Position numbers and translations under genes: made by a program. A DNA stretch of 64,000 bases from Phoebastria nigripes (taxonomy: Eukaryota; Chordata; Aves; Procellariiformes; Diomedeidae). The notes beneath the pieces are model-generated. The model saw only the letters and a list, made by a program, of their open reading frames with translations. It was not told the origin of the DNA and did no database searches. The stretch is from contig JAYKAV010002353.1 of the NCBI GenBank assembly GCA_035582835.1, forward strand, positions 712,586 to 776,585, given 5' to 3'. This document shows positions 10,201 to 23,416 of this stretch, piece by piece. The number at the start of each line of letters is the position of its first letter. Positions within the stretch are counted from its first letter, which is position 1.

Positions 10201-13200
10201 ATATCCTCATAATGTGACAAGTATATTGTTAGCTAACACCGATAGTGCAATCCATTGTGGGAGTTAAATGATGAGATGAAATGGTCCATGAATTGGAAAT
10301 GTGGGTTACAGTTCCTTAGGTATTATAGACTACATTACTAATGAAGCAATTTGTTCTGTGTCCACTCACATTTCATTTGCTGCCATCAACAATTAAGAGA
10401 TGTCGTAGTAAGGTCATTCCAGATTAACACTTTGTTTTTGTGAAGATCTCACTAAAATAGAAAGAAATTCTAATTTCTAGCCAAGATAATGTTAATTCAA
10501 TGGGAGAATAAATATTGTGGAAGCAATTTGTGCAAGAGAAATGAATGTTAGAGGCATTGCTCTCTTTTTACTAGAAGAAGTAATTCTTACATGGAAAGAC
10601 ATCCTATTGAAAATAGTAGCAAGGTGTGTTACTGTAGGAATTGGCTGGGTACCCTGGCCTGGTTAAGGAAGCGTGTCTTGTTCTCTGAGCTTTGCACAGA
10701 TGTGCAGACCCATCAATAAATTGAACAGAAAATAAGATTTCTCCCTTTGCTGGTTGCCAGTATTACAGCTAAACTACAAAGAAAGTAATTTCTCCAACCA
10801 GCATGCATTTACTTCCCAGTCATCCTCGGAAACTTGTAACAGTGAAGAGCGTTGTAATTGACATTTCATTCTAATATATTGGCTGCCTTGCCTGAATTCT
10901 GACTAGCTGATAAAGCTCAGGGAAATCCAGAGTCTCATCATGTCCTGAACAATTTCAGTCCAGCCCTGTGGCAATCTAAGTGCAGCAAAATAGGAAAGAC
11001 AATATTTGGGGATTCTACTTTTCAAAATGCGCAAGAACACTGTAACTGAAATAGTCAAGTTGTCCCTGTATAATGCAATTCTTTTTCAACTTGCAAAGCA
11101 GAATGAAGGAAAGACTTAAAAGAATATACATGCCAATTTAAATAAGTAAATGCACCGGCATGAATTCATCCCAATTATAACTTCATTGAAGTTATGTTTC
11201 AGATAAATTTCATCATAATATCACATTTTTTAAAGGAGGAAAAAAAATCAATGATCTTGTCTACAGATTTTACATTATATCCCAGTTACTTGAAAGAAAA
11301 TGTGATGCACATCAACTCATTCTTCAGGTCGTAGTTTCTGAATAGATGTGGATAATATTACACAGACTAAGGTATTGATCTCCCAGGTCCTCCAGAAATG
11401 AAGTGTCATGTCTTGCAACTTGTTCTTTACTATTCCATCATGTTTTCATTCACATGGGCTTCTTTTCTTGAGAATGCATTACTTACTTACATAATGAGCC
11501 TTACTTCATCCTAAGTCTCTGAAAAGTACTCATTTTTTCAGCTTGCTTTTTCTGTGTATGTGTAATGTGCTTTGTATCAGAAGTTCAAACAGAAGTTTAT
11601 CTGACATGATAATTATACAGATGTAAGGATTTTTGATGTCTTTTTTGTATTTGATTTGTATAAATGCTGTGGCATTTGGATTTGTTTCTTTTTCTTTATT
11701 TGCTTTCTTTCTTTTTTTTTTTCAGTGTTGTAGAGCATCAAAATCCATGTTAACCTTGTCAATAATGGCTGGACAGCTGTTTCCCAGTCTGCAAAATGCC
11801 TTATTAGTATTTGGTCTCTAACCACAGAATTTTCACATATTCGGTTTTTTATTGTTGGGCAAATAAAGAGGGATCATAAAGTTATCTTATTCCTAATAGA
11901 AGGAGCAAGAAACTCTCATAATCACTAAAACGCAGAAACTTTCAAAATAACCCTGCCTACCAGACTCCTGGAGCCAGGGTTATTCCCCAGGTCTTGTATT
12001 TCTATGTCAGGCTGGAAAGCGTCTTGAAAGTCTAGCTGTCAGGCAGATTGCTGTGGAGGTGAGTGTGGAGCCAGGGTTTCTCACAGGCTTTGTGGGGTTT
12101 GCCACACAGCCAAGAATCCCGAAACGCCAGTGCNGGAGCTCACGGCTCATGGGCATGGCTCAGGGGAGTAGGGTGAACAGAGAGACAGCTTTGCCTTGTC
12201 ATTCCTCTATTAGGTCTCTGAGAACAAACGCCTGCTAGTAAACTAAAGGTGCTCCGTGCCGTTCTCTGGCACCGAGGTCAAAACAGGCATAAACCTGCCT
12301 GTAAAAATAACATTCAGCTCCTGCTCTGCAAGCAGGTCTGGTAAAGGTCTCTTACCCATCCTAACCCCTGAACTGTACCCAGGAACTGTTTAGGAGCATG
12401 CTAATTCATCCAGACCACAGCAAAGCCAGGGATGGTTCCAGGGAGCTGATAGCATAGACAGCCAAGATCCACTGCCTGGGGAAAGTGTCCTTCAGCTTTG
12501 TATAACCTGGGAGCATATGCTTAGCCCTGAAGCTTTAGCACTTTGATTCCCATATGAAGTCACACTTAGAAATTTGTGAAGCAAAATGATTTTGGTTATT
12601 CTGAAATGATATTTCTATTATTTTGCCCCTGTGCATAATTTAAAAAGTAAAAGTGTATTTTATTCTAAAAAAGGAAGAGGGGTTATAGCCACTCTTAATT
12701 ACTTGTGCGAACATCATTCTGTTTCTCAGTCCTGTAACTTACGTGTCACCTTGAGCTCTCATTTCCATAAGGTACATATTATGTCTACATTTTGTTAAAA
12801 GCTTAATGCATGACAAAAAATTTCAGGGGAATACACTGCCGCTCTGCTACATTTGAGCTGCTCAGAGGTAATGGTCCATGTGCATGCCTTACCTTGTGGA
12901 ACCCTGTTGGGAATCAGAACTTATTCTGGTGAGCACACTCCTGCATGAAACACAGATAAATATCTCATATTTATCTTGGAGTTTGGAGGGGAAGAAAAAG
13001 CATAGAGACAGTACGATGGATACTTGGTAACACCTTTCCCTGTGGTAGTTTTGTTCATGTGTTTGATCCCTGTGAAGTAACTCTCCAAATCGATCTGTAT
13101 TCTCTTGTCCAGAAACTATTCTTATAGTCTTATAGTCAGACTTCTTATAGTCTCTTCTTTGGTCTCCTTCACTTTTGCAGAATTAATTTCCTCCTCTTTC

Positions 13201-14136
13201 AAGACCCTCCATAGCCTTTCTCGGTACTACCTACAGACTATTCAGTGCTGTTAAGCTGTCAACTCACGTGTCTGATTGGCTTGCTGTGGTGAAATTCATC
13301 ACTTTTCTTAAGTATTTTTGAAGGATTATTATGAATATTATGAAATATTTGCAGTTTTATATTTTTTAAATTTTTTTGTGTGTGTGTTTAAGTTTATTTT
13401 TTGCAATAGCAAAATAGAAAATCTTCTTTAAAAGTCTCCATGGTGCCCATGAAACATTTGACACCAGTCAAGGGTCTTTTTGCACTGAGATCATTTATCT
13501 GTCATGATGGTCGTATATTTTCCTTGTGTCTACCCCTCCAGTTATCTAGAAAGTAGTTATCTAGCCATGTGCGTCAAACAACACTGTAAATATTGCTGAA
13601 TAGAGACAGCATTCTTGCCCTGTGTTCATACAGCGTGTGAAACAATAGGGGTGTCACTGAGACATGGCATCTTTTCTTTCCATATACAAATGCAAAACCA
13701 GAGTTCTGCAACAGAACAGACAGCATGCACGGCAATCCTTACTTTCAGAGTCCCAGTACAGGTGATAATGACCAGCTCCCAAAAAGAAACTTTATTTTAA
13801 AAACTAAGCAGATTCTCTGCTGCTTATAGGACTCTGCAGAACCCAAACCAGCTGCCTACAAGTTTTCAGTGTTGCCTTGTGCAGATTAAATATTTTTCCA
13901 GACAATAAGAAAACTCTGTGTAGAGGAGCTTTATTGACCTAATTTTCCAGAACTTTGGGTGGAGCTCACTATAGTCTGGAAGCCAAGACTGATAATGGGT
14001 CTTGAAGATAGAGCTGGGATGGTTCTTACTATCGCTGTAGTTAATATACATGGAAATATATGTATACAGATGCATACTTATGTAGATAATACAAATGGGT
14101 GAGCACATGCATATGCATATGCATTGACACACACAG
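7240..14136. other. Unique AT-rich non-coding sequence
   Basis: No gene or recognisable repeat is supported. The longest open frames are about 70 codons. About 9380-9960 is rich in TAAT/ATTA and lacks simple repeats, a texture seen in conserved non-coding DNA. A more GC-rich patch at about 11990-12530 may be an old unrecognised repeat. A 28-bp tandem duplication is at 10064-10119. Confidence 0.45.
10064..10119. repeat. 28-bp tandem duplication
   Basis: Two adjacent 28-bp units (10064-10091 and 10092-10119) share the ending ACATCATATTTTTAA and differ at only three positions. This is a local duplication without other recognised content. Confidence 0.8.
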
Positions 14137-15565
14137 GTCCATGGGGCTGGATGGGATCCACCCAAGGGTACTGAGGCAACTGGTGGAAGTGCTCACCAAG
14201 CCACTTTCAATCGTTTATCAGGAGGCCTGGCTAACCAGGGAGGTCCCAGCTGACTGGAAGTTAAGCAAACATGATGCCCATGTACAAGAAGGGCTGGAAG
14301 GAGGATCTGGGGAACTACAGGCCTGTCAGTCTGACCTCGGTGCTGGGGAAGGTTATGGAGCAGATCATCTTGAGTGCCATCACATGGCATGTACAGGACA
14401 ACCAGGTGATCAGGCCCAGTCAGCATGGGTTTATGAAAGGCAGGCCCTGCTTGACTAACCCGATCTCCTTCTAGGACAAGGTGACCTGCTTAGTGGATGA
14501 GGGAAAGGCTGTGGATGTGGTCTACCTAGACTTTAGTAAAGCCTTTGACACTGTTTCCCACGGCATTCTCCTGGAGAAACTGGCTGCTCATGGCTTGGAC
14601 GGGCATACTCTTCACTGGGTAAAAAACTGTCTGGATGGCTGGGCCCAAAGAGTTGTGGCAAATGGAGTTAAATCCAGTTGGCGGCCGGTCACAAGTGGTG
14701 TTCCCCAGGGCTCAGTATCGGTGCCAGTTCTGTTCAATATCTTTATCAATGATCTGGATAAGGGGATTGAGTGCACCCTCAGTAAGTTTGCAGATGACAC
14801 CAAGTTGGGTGGGAGTGTTGATCTGCTTGAGAGAGGGAAGGCTCTGCAAAGGGACCTGGACAGGCTGGATCGATGGGCCGAGGCCAATTGCATGAGGTTC
14901 AACAAGGCCAGGTGCCGGGTCCTGCACTTGGGTCACAACAACCCCATGCAACGCTACAGGCTTGGGGAAGAGTGGCTGGAAAGCCGCCCGTCGGAAAAGG
15001 ACCTGGGGGTATTGGTTGACCGCCAGCTGAATATGAGCCAGCAGTGTGCCCAGGTGGCCAAGAAGGCCAAGAGCATCCTGGCTTGTATCAGAAATAGTGT
15101 GGCCTCAGCAGGACTGGGGAAGGGATTGTCGCCCTGTACTCGGCACTGGTGAGGCCGCACCTCGAATACTGTGTTCGTTTTTGGGCCCCTCACTACAATA
15201 AAGACATTGAGTTGCTGGAGCGTGTCCAAAGAAGGGCAATGAAGCTGGTGAAGGGTCTAGAGTACAAGTCCTATGAGGAGCGGCTGAAGGAACTGGGGTT
15301 GTCTAGCCTGGAGAAAAGGAGGCTCAGGGGAGACCTTATCGCTCTCTACAACTACCTGAAAGGAGGTTGTAGCAAGGTGGGTGTCAGTCTCTTCTCCCAA
15401 GTAACAAGCAATAGGACAAGAGGAAATGGCCTCAAGTTGTGCCAGGGGAGGTTTAGATTGGATATTAGGAAAAATTTTTCACCGAAAGGGTTGTCAAGCA
15501 TTGGAACAGGCTGCCCAGGGAAGTGGTGGAGTCACCATCCCTGGAGGTATTTAAAAGATGTGTAG
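14137..15565 (+). pseudogene. CR1 ORF2 reverse transcriptase, frameshifted
   Basis: Reverse transcriptase of the second CR1. Frame 2 gives GLDGIHPRVLRQL from 14144. The reading frame shifts to frame 3 near 14262 and gives [22 protein letters not shown] at 14472-14474 stops it. Frame 3 then continues from 14475 with motif A ([10 protein letters not shown], 14526-14555), motif B (GVPQGSV) and an intact FADD box at 14787-14798. Around 15110-15150 it shifts to frame 2 for the C-terminal domain ([23 protein letters not shown]). A one-base loss in the AAAAATTTTTC stretch near 15477 scrambles the last part. Three frameshifts and a stop make this older or faster-decayed than the 4987 copy. Confidence 0.92.
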
Positions 15566-15677
15566 ATGTGGTGCTTAGGGACATGGTTTAGTGGCGGACT
15601 TGGCAGTGCTAGGTTAATGGTTGGACTTGATGATCTTAAAGGTCTTTTCCAACCTAAATGATTCTATGATTCTATAT
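14137..15677 (+). mobile_element. CR1 LINE, second subfamily, 5'-truncated
   Basis: A CR1 element starts abruptly at CCATGGGGCTGGATGGGATC, in the reverse transcriptase, and ends at about 15677 in the octamer tail ATTCTATGATTCTAT. Its 3' UTR (GGTTGGACTTGATGATCTTAAAGGTC) differs clearly from that of the CR1s at 4985 and 33553, so it belongs to another CR1 subfamily. Flanks show no target duplication, as is usual for CR1. It is not nested in an LTR. Confidence 0.95.
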
Positions 15678-15956
15678 CTGTAATGGCATGATCTTTCATT
15701 TCTGTACTCTNGGCTACTGAATTAAAATGTGGAGAATAGAATTGTTTTGGAAGAATTATCAAGTCTAGCAAATCTAAATCAGTTTCAAATCAACCGCTTT
15801 CCCCCAAGGAAAAAAGCTGATAAAATTCAGCATAAAAATCAGTAGTGCACTCCTGACTTGCCTTTAAAATTGTCATATTCTAGATATCACTACTTCTTAT
15901 GCTCAGATTTTGTTTGTCACATTCACAAAGTTTGATTCTAGAAGCTCCTTTCCATA

Positions 15957-16003
15957 AAATAAAATAATAATAATAATTAATAATTAATAATAATAACAAC
16001 ATT
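15957..16003. repeat. AAT/ATT microsatellite
   Basis: Imperfect AAT and AATT repeats run for about 47 bp. Confidence 0.85.
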
Positions 16004-19000
16004 AACAATATAGCAACAGATTGAAAGGTACGTAAAGATATATATAGTCCTGAAAGTGAAGCAGTATCAAGGAAAATAATTTGCTGCTATGGTAAGAAAC
16101 TGTCAACTTTCACACAAAAAGTCATTAACTTTTTTCTCTTTTGAATTATAATTTTGGCACTTTCGTATAACACCAAGGTAATAGATTTTCATTACATCCA
16201 GAGTGCAAAAACATTGGCTGTGGAAAAAGCAACAGGGCTCAGATTAATAGGAGCCGACAAGCTGACCAAAGAGGAAGTGGCAGCATGGCTGGCACCATGG
16301 CTCAGTGGTTGTGACAGGCAATTAGTGAACAGAGCAGAACAGATGTAACAGGAGGCAGCAACAATTTACTGAAGCATTAGCTTGCTCACTCTGTAGTGCA
16401 GAGCACTGATACTGTTTGCTGATACAAATAAATACTAATATGATCTTGGGAGGGGAGAAGAGGCAGTATGCACAGTCATCTTACAGGATTGAAAAAACTT
16501 ACCACAAAACAACAAATACCACCCCCCCGCCCCAAACAAGCTCAGGTAGACTTAAGGGAAAAAAAACCCAAAACAAAACAAAACAGTCTTCTCAGCTTTT
16601 GAAGATGAGATTGAGATTCTTGCCTCATTACCAGATTGTAACATGCTTTGAAAAAATAGCATACTATAAAGAACTTGTAATAACATGTTCACCTTTCACA
16701 GCACTCAAAGAGGATGCACAATGTTCATTTTATTTCCCCCCTGTTGTTCTGGAACAGACATTACTGCAGCTCCTTGAGGTTGCTGCTGGTTGGTGTGCTG
16801 ATGCGGAGAGAGGAGCCTGCTATGTCCTTACCTATGTGGTCAGAGGAGAGAATAACAATCATGTGGGAGGTTTTTGTGGTTAGAAGTATTGCCTTGTAAT
16901 TTTTAAAACCCAACCACAAAATTTGTACCTTGTTTTTAAAGATTGTTTTTTTAAAAGACAGCACAGATCTCACATTGTGCTAAATTAAATTACTCTACCT
17001 CAGAGAACTTATGAGTTGTGGTTCCAGAAGGATCTGGGTAGATGTCTTCAGTCTCAGAGGACAGCGCTGTCAATATGTACAGGGAAGTTGAGACTGGATG
17101 AGTTACCATTTTCTACTACACTAAGAATTGTTGTGATTTTCTGAAAAGTAGCAGTGAAACTATTATGTTGCTGTTAACAGCAAAGAGCACATCTTCATTC
17201 TGTAAATTGACATAAATGGTCAGTCTTGTGTGTACAGTCCATAGAATCACTATTGACATCTCGTATTGACAGTATTAACAACACAGTAATTTGCTCCGTT
17301 CCCACAAAGACCGGCCATTTACTTGCAAAGTATTACAAATTAGACCAATTGAACCTAGGAGAAGGTTTACCTTCTGTGCTGAGTAAAGACTGGACTTAAG
17401 GGCCAGTTTCTTACCACCAGGTGGAGCTTGAGAATAATTTTTATGGTACCAGATCAAAAATAGTTATATTTTGCTGTAGTTCTTCTTCCTTCACTGAGAG
17501 AGCATGTTTTACAATAATGAAGACATGATTTGGTGCCATTCACTCCGGGTCATGCCTTTTTTGTACTGCAAAGACTGATGGAGGGGAAAGTCGCTGCAAG
17601 AGCCAAGGGATCTCCTCTGCCTGCCTGTGGCTCCAGTTGGCTGCAGTGGAGGTAGGGATGACTTCTGGTAACTACTCGTCGTTTCTGGCTGAGTTTCCAT
17701 GGGTAAGAGCCTCTCCTATCCTCTTTTTAGCTCTCTCCTTTAAATACTGGTGCTTGGGTGTACGTAAAGCAAAATATGCTTAGCGTGCATCCTGTTTTGT
17801 AGCACTTGTTTCTCTTTCACAGGAAAAGCATAGTCCTGCATCCAGAGATGTGTTGTCTCAGAGTCCCTGAGGAAAAAAGGTTGTGTCAGAATCAGACAGT
17901 ATTGTTTTACTCAGTGGAAACAACCATATGCGAATAGTTGAGAAATATATGATTTTAATGTGGTTTTATTAAAGCAGATAAAAATTTGTTCATGTAAACT
18001 AACACTAAAACTTTTCAACTAAATTGGAACAGGTTGAAACTCTGAAGTTTTTCCTTAAAATTTGAAGAATCACATTAATTTGTGTCAAGAAGATTTTTTT
18101 ACAAAAATATGTGTGAGTATATGTAAGACACAAAAAAAGATGGGATTTGAGAGAATGACGTCTTCTCTACTTATGTGAATAGCTAATTCAGTTTCACTTA
18201 AAAGTGCAGTTGCAAGCTGAGAAGAGAATGGGGAAGGGAGGGTTATTCTACCAAATGACTTAATGAGAAAACAACAACAACACATAAAACAAATTAAGGA
18301 AATGGGAAAAATATAGAATGCAGAGCCAGTTTTTTAAAAGGGGACAGAATGACTAGCTACTAGTGAGCCCTATATTTAGGTTGCACAAAACTCTTCATTG
18401 TAAAGGATTTGCATACCTATTATTTTGAGAAGCTGAGGTTTCTCCAATGTATGCATCAGGCCTTTTGATATTAATCAGAGAGAACTTAAACTGTGGAAGT
18501 GCCCTTTCCTTGTCCCTCAAAATTTGGTTCCGGCTTTTCCTCAGAGCTAATCTAGGGGATGGTCATTTTCCTCCTGTCATTAGCATGCACCATGCAAGTG
18601 TTGGCTGTGGGCCAGCAAATAAATGCCCCAAAGATCTGGACCAAGGCCACCACCATCACTCCTGCTGCAACAGGAGACATGGCACAGCTTGGGAGCTCCT
18701 AGGGCACCTGACAGTGCAAATGGCAGGAGTCCTTCTCCCGGTCCTCACTGCATGCTTGTCTTCCCAGTCCTGCTTCTCCAGCCTCCTCCAGACCCTTTGG
18801 CTCACCATTGACTTCTTCTACCTTCTGAAGGTGGAAAAGAGAAGATGCAGATCACTCTTCTTCACTGCTCTCCCCAGGCATATACCATATCTGAGGTTTC
18901 TCTCTTTCTCAGTTAAATCTTCACTTGCTCTTAGCTAACGTGTTCAGTCCTGTGTCTCAATATTGCTAAAGGTTCAGGTTTCAAATCTCAATGGCAGAAT

Positions 19001-21390
19001 AACATTATAGTTATGTAATTTTGATCGATCTTTCTTTCCTTCTTTCTTTCTTGAGAGAGATATGTTTCCTAGGACCTTATTTAAGTTGGTTAAAATAAAG
19101 TTCTTGAGATCACAAAAAATGGCAAATGGGAATTGCCTATTGAACCTTAAATCTGGTGGGTTTTTTTTTTAATGTATTGCAAGGGAAGAAAAATGTATTT
19201 TATTAAACCAGTCACTTCAGTTGGAAATGAAAGAAAAGTTTTTGGTCTCATAAGTTCTTCAGGTTTTCTGCAAACGTGCATGTGGTGAGGTATTCAATTA
19301 CATAACTAGTATTGTGTTTTCCACAGGGCCCCCTCCTTGTTTGGTGCAGAAGACAGCTGGAGAAGAAAGCAGAATTATGGCTGGAAAAGGAACTGTAAGA
19401 GAATGCTTGAGTTTTTTAGACATATTAATTTTTTAACTAGGTAAAACCTACTAGAATCTGCTTCTCCACCAAACTGTATAGTTTTGTATAGTTGTTTTAA
19501 TTCTTGTAGCTGTTACAGAATAGTGTTTACTTGTTGGGTCAGGTAGGGTAGCAATGCTCTTTCTTCAATTTGAATGTTAAAGTCATTATTGGAAGTTGGA
19601 GGGCTTTAGAAAGCGAAATAGGTGAGGATATTTTTTTTCTCTTTCATGTAAGCCTAATTCTTTGCAAAGAGTGGGCATAGCCCTATTTTCCCTGCCTAAC
19701 TGCAGTTCTCATGCTCACAGTTTCCAGATCTGTTCCTCCAATCAGTGTTGTTCTGCTAAGCTATATCACATTTCACTGTTAGGGCCACATTTCTCTGGCT
19801 CCTGAATTTTCTGCCTAGCTACATGCCCAGTGCTTTGAGAGCTGTCACCATGAGTGTTTCCTTCTTTTTATTTCCAGCTGTCGTCTTAAAGAGCTCTGTT
19901 TGCCTCCTGAAAAAGGAGGCCTGGTATTGTGGCAACTTTCTGCCTGTGGCTTACTACAGCAGTCACAAACAACTTGTGGCACAACAGCACTTGGTGACTT
20001 GAATTGCACCGTAAAAGTGAGAGCAGCAGCCTGGCACTTGAAGTAGTGGGAATAGCCAATAAGAGCCATGGGGAGGATTCACAGACGTGAAACAAGAGAA
20101 CTGGGTAGGGAAATCCATTTGTGGCGGATAATCACCACCTAAAATGAGGACAGAAAAGGANGCTTGACTCCTTGAGTCTGTAATAGTAACAGAATAGTAA
20201 GTGACAGGATGAATTCTGGAATATTGTGCTGCTGTCCAAAGGAGCTGACTAACTTACCTGAATAAAATTCTTATGTCAGAAACCTCAAGACAGTTTGATT
20301 TGGGAGCCTGGGCCTTTACGCTTCCTCTTTTTATTCATCCTTTCTTTTCCACCTTGGAGGTTTGGATCCCATTAACATTTTCTGCTTCCCTCTTCTATTT
20401 AGTCAGTGCAGGGGCTGGCCATGCATCCAGCTTCCCTTGGATACATGCCCTTCGTGGCCTGGTACCCAGCTCTGGTACATGCATTGCTACAAATATGTCT
20501 CAAGGCAATTGGTAGACAGATTAAACTGTTTTTCTTGCTCTACTTTCTCCCTAGCTACATGTCCAAGACTGGCTACAGTTACAGTCTTCTGGAGTTTCTA
20601 ATTTAGTTCTGGTCCCCCGAGTCACAGCTTATTTTTCTAGAGGCCAAAGATATTGTATGAAAATGGCATCTCTATTTTTGCAAATACCCTATTCTTTAAC
20701 TTAATGTATAAGAAGTATAAAAAAATCAGCGATTGTGGCCTGTGGTATTTTCCAAGGTTAGACCAGGGGTCCTTTTTTCTGTGCCAGACTTCAGAAACAA
20801 GTATTTTCAGAGGTCATAGACCTCACAGACCCATCTGGAATTGCTGAGCAGGAAGACTTGTTGCTATCTGTGAAAGAGACTGAATTTATCATCTAGGACA
20901 TAGCTTGATAACACAGCAAGAATATGATTTCTATTTGTGAAAGTACTCTCAGACAGAGTTGCCACCTGGTAGATTTTTTTTTTTTTTTTAAAGATTTTAT
21001 AGTTTCTGATCATGGAAAGATCACTTGACACTAATAAAAAAACACTGAATAAATAACAATACTGCGGGAGAGAAAAAGAAAAGACACATGGTAAGATATT
21101 CTGAAAATGTTCATATGTATTTCAAGTCAAACCAGTCATAAATTTGCACTGTGAAATGTGTCGGTGGCATTTATAATACAACTAAGAGGTATAAAAGAAT
21201 TGCAGTGCAGTAGCCCAGAAGAGAAGTGCATGTTTTCTTGGCTTAATTAAGANAAAAGTGGATTAAAAAGCAAATCCTGCTTTAAAAAAAGACTATTAAG
21301 ATTGCAAAGTCAGTCTTCATGAGATTTAAGGTTGGTTTCATTTGCTTACTTTGTAAATATGAGTTCCTTTGTAATAATAGCCTTGTGATA

Positions 21391-21423
21391 GCTATCAGCT
21401 AATATCAGCTAATAGCTGATAGC
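21391..21423. repeat. Short perfect palindrome with 11-bp arms
   Basis: GCTATCAGCTA (21391-21401) is the reverse complement of TAGCTGATAGC (21413-21423), with an 11-base loop that repeats ATCAGCTAA. The direct repeat ATAGCCTTG flanks the structure on both sides. It could form a hairpin; no function is known. Confidence 0.7.
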
Positions 21424-23416
21424 CTTGAGTTCCCTTATGATAATGGGATAATATATAGTTTTATTCTAAATGACTCTAGTGTAATTCCATATTTAGAATA
21501 GATAGGGCTCTCAATAATTTGATTTTGCATTGCTCTATTTGTGATTGTAGATCTTATTTACAGTACAATATTAATTTTCTCAAATGCTTTTCTATAACAC
21601 TAAACTTTACAGCTCCTGAAGCTCAACAGTATAGTTAAGGAATTTGCAGGTATTATAGCTGGCAACAAAGGTATTGAAAAAGCAAAGTCAAAACACCTGC
21701 TAATTTTGTTGATCTAGATGAAGACGCTGTAGAGTTAGTCTTTTAAAGTATTCAACATTTTTAATACACTGTTTCCTGTTCTGTTTTTGAATAATTAGCG
21801 GAGAGGGTTCCCACCTCCCCAGCAGTGTGTGTTGCCTGAAGGGTGAGTGGCTATGGTCTAGCTGTGGCCAAGTCTGCTAAAGGAAGGCCAGCAGTGAGAA
21901 ATACAGGTAGAGCTGGGATGGACAGTTCTGGGGAGATCCTATTCCAGCTTCCCAGAAGCAGATGATTTCCCACAGAATTTGAACCCTCATGCAAGGGAAA
22001 TAGCCACGGCAACAGCCCAGGCTTCTCAATTTTTCAGCTGTTGCACTCAAAGTCTTATTACTGGCAAAAGGGAACGTGCAATACACATGCAGATACAAGA
22101 TTTCATTGTTGATCTAACTTGACAGTCTAATCAAAATACAACAAAGAGTAATTCTTAGTCCAGTTACCATAGTCCTGTGATTAATAGTCTAATAACTTGT
22201 TAAAATAGTTATAAAGAAAACCCTTTGTAGTAGCTGTCCCTTTTGTCTAGTGCTGTGCTCTCCCTCCCAGACTCCTAAGGGTGATGGTAGCAGCCTTCTT
22301 CCACGAGAAAGGCTGGAGGGAGTTGTCAGCTCCCTGAGCTCTTCTTCAGGAGGAGTTTGATGCTGGTGGTAGGGGTCCCTCCTCCCGTGGTCTTGGAGTC
22401 TGCTTGGGTTTATTTCTATACATTTTCTTAACACTGTCTGCATACATTAGCTTTCTCTTCATTGATTCTCAGTCATTCAGTTTTCTGTTCTTTCTGTTAC
22501 CTCTACATTGGTTTAACAAGTTTATGCTCCTGTGAGGACCATCATGATTTGCATTTGCAGTGTGGGACCTCTGTTATCATCCTGTGTTTACCCACTTGCA
22601 AATAACTTTTTATTCTATATATAGTTCAGTATACACTTGTTATCACTATAAACTAAAATTAACTTAAACCAAACCTGACTAGTAGACAATTACCATCATA
22701 GCTAAAAGAAGCGTAGGCTGGGACAAACATAAACAAGTCCTGAGGCCTTGTATTCTCAGCCAATACAAAACCTATGGCCTTTTGCTATTAATGACAAAAT
22801 TTGTATTTATTGGCAGAGTAGGAATCAGAAACAATGCCATTTCTTCACTCTGGAAATATTTTGCTCAAAGTGGCTGCCTACTATCTGCCTGTGCAGAGAG
22901 ATAGACCTGGTGGTCAGCTCCTATTGACCAGAACCCAATGTCTGAAGTCACACACACAGATAAAAGGGACTAGACAGTTCATGTACACATCTGAAATGAT
23001 CATTTTCCCTAGTGCGAAGGAGTAAAGAACTGTCCTGTAATTAATTATGTAATCATGTAACTGGAGACTACAGGATAATACCTATGCAAAAAATGGGATT
23101 AAGGTTGTCAAGGCAAGATTAATTGTGAAAATGTTTTTAATTATTAAATGTTGGAGTTTATTTGCAGAATTCCTAACTATTTCAATTTTGTTTTTTTATG
23201 TTTGTGTTTTTACGGTTTTCTAATCAGCACACTAACTCCTTCCTTAATATTGATCCCTTGAAATTATATCATATAAAACTCTAGGTTGCCAGTGGATTTA
23301 GATCTTTAGCACCACAGCATAGACCTGTGCCACTTAAACTAATAAAATAACTATTAACAGTTAAAAATTGTTATTAGAAACATATACCTTACAAATACAT
23401 GGCCTTTCTTTTCAGC

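Larger units (their letters stand above)
15678..23416. other. Unique non-coding sequence
   Basis: No gene is supported. It holds an AAT microsatellite (15957-16003), an AAAAC-like stretch near 16569, a T16 run (20974-20989) and a small palindrome (21391-21423). An open frame of 163 codons at 18447-18938 and one of 155 codons at 16416-16883 show no domain and are probably chance. A 68-nt interval at 19327-19394 is bounded by a possible splice acceptor (TTTTCCACAG) and donor (GTAAGA), but nothing else supports an exon. Confidence 0.45.

Noticed and set aside
16416..16883. Open frame of 155 codons
   Set aside because: Crosses a low-complexity CCCCGCCCC and AAAAC stretch and has no recognisable motif.
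18447..18938. Open frame of 163 codons, the longest outside the retroelements and LTRs
   Set aside because: No domain, no splice context and no repeated codon pattern; the length is plausible by chance in a 64 kb window in six frames.
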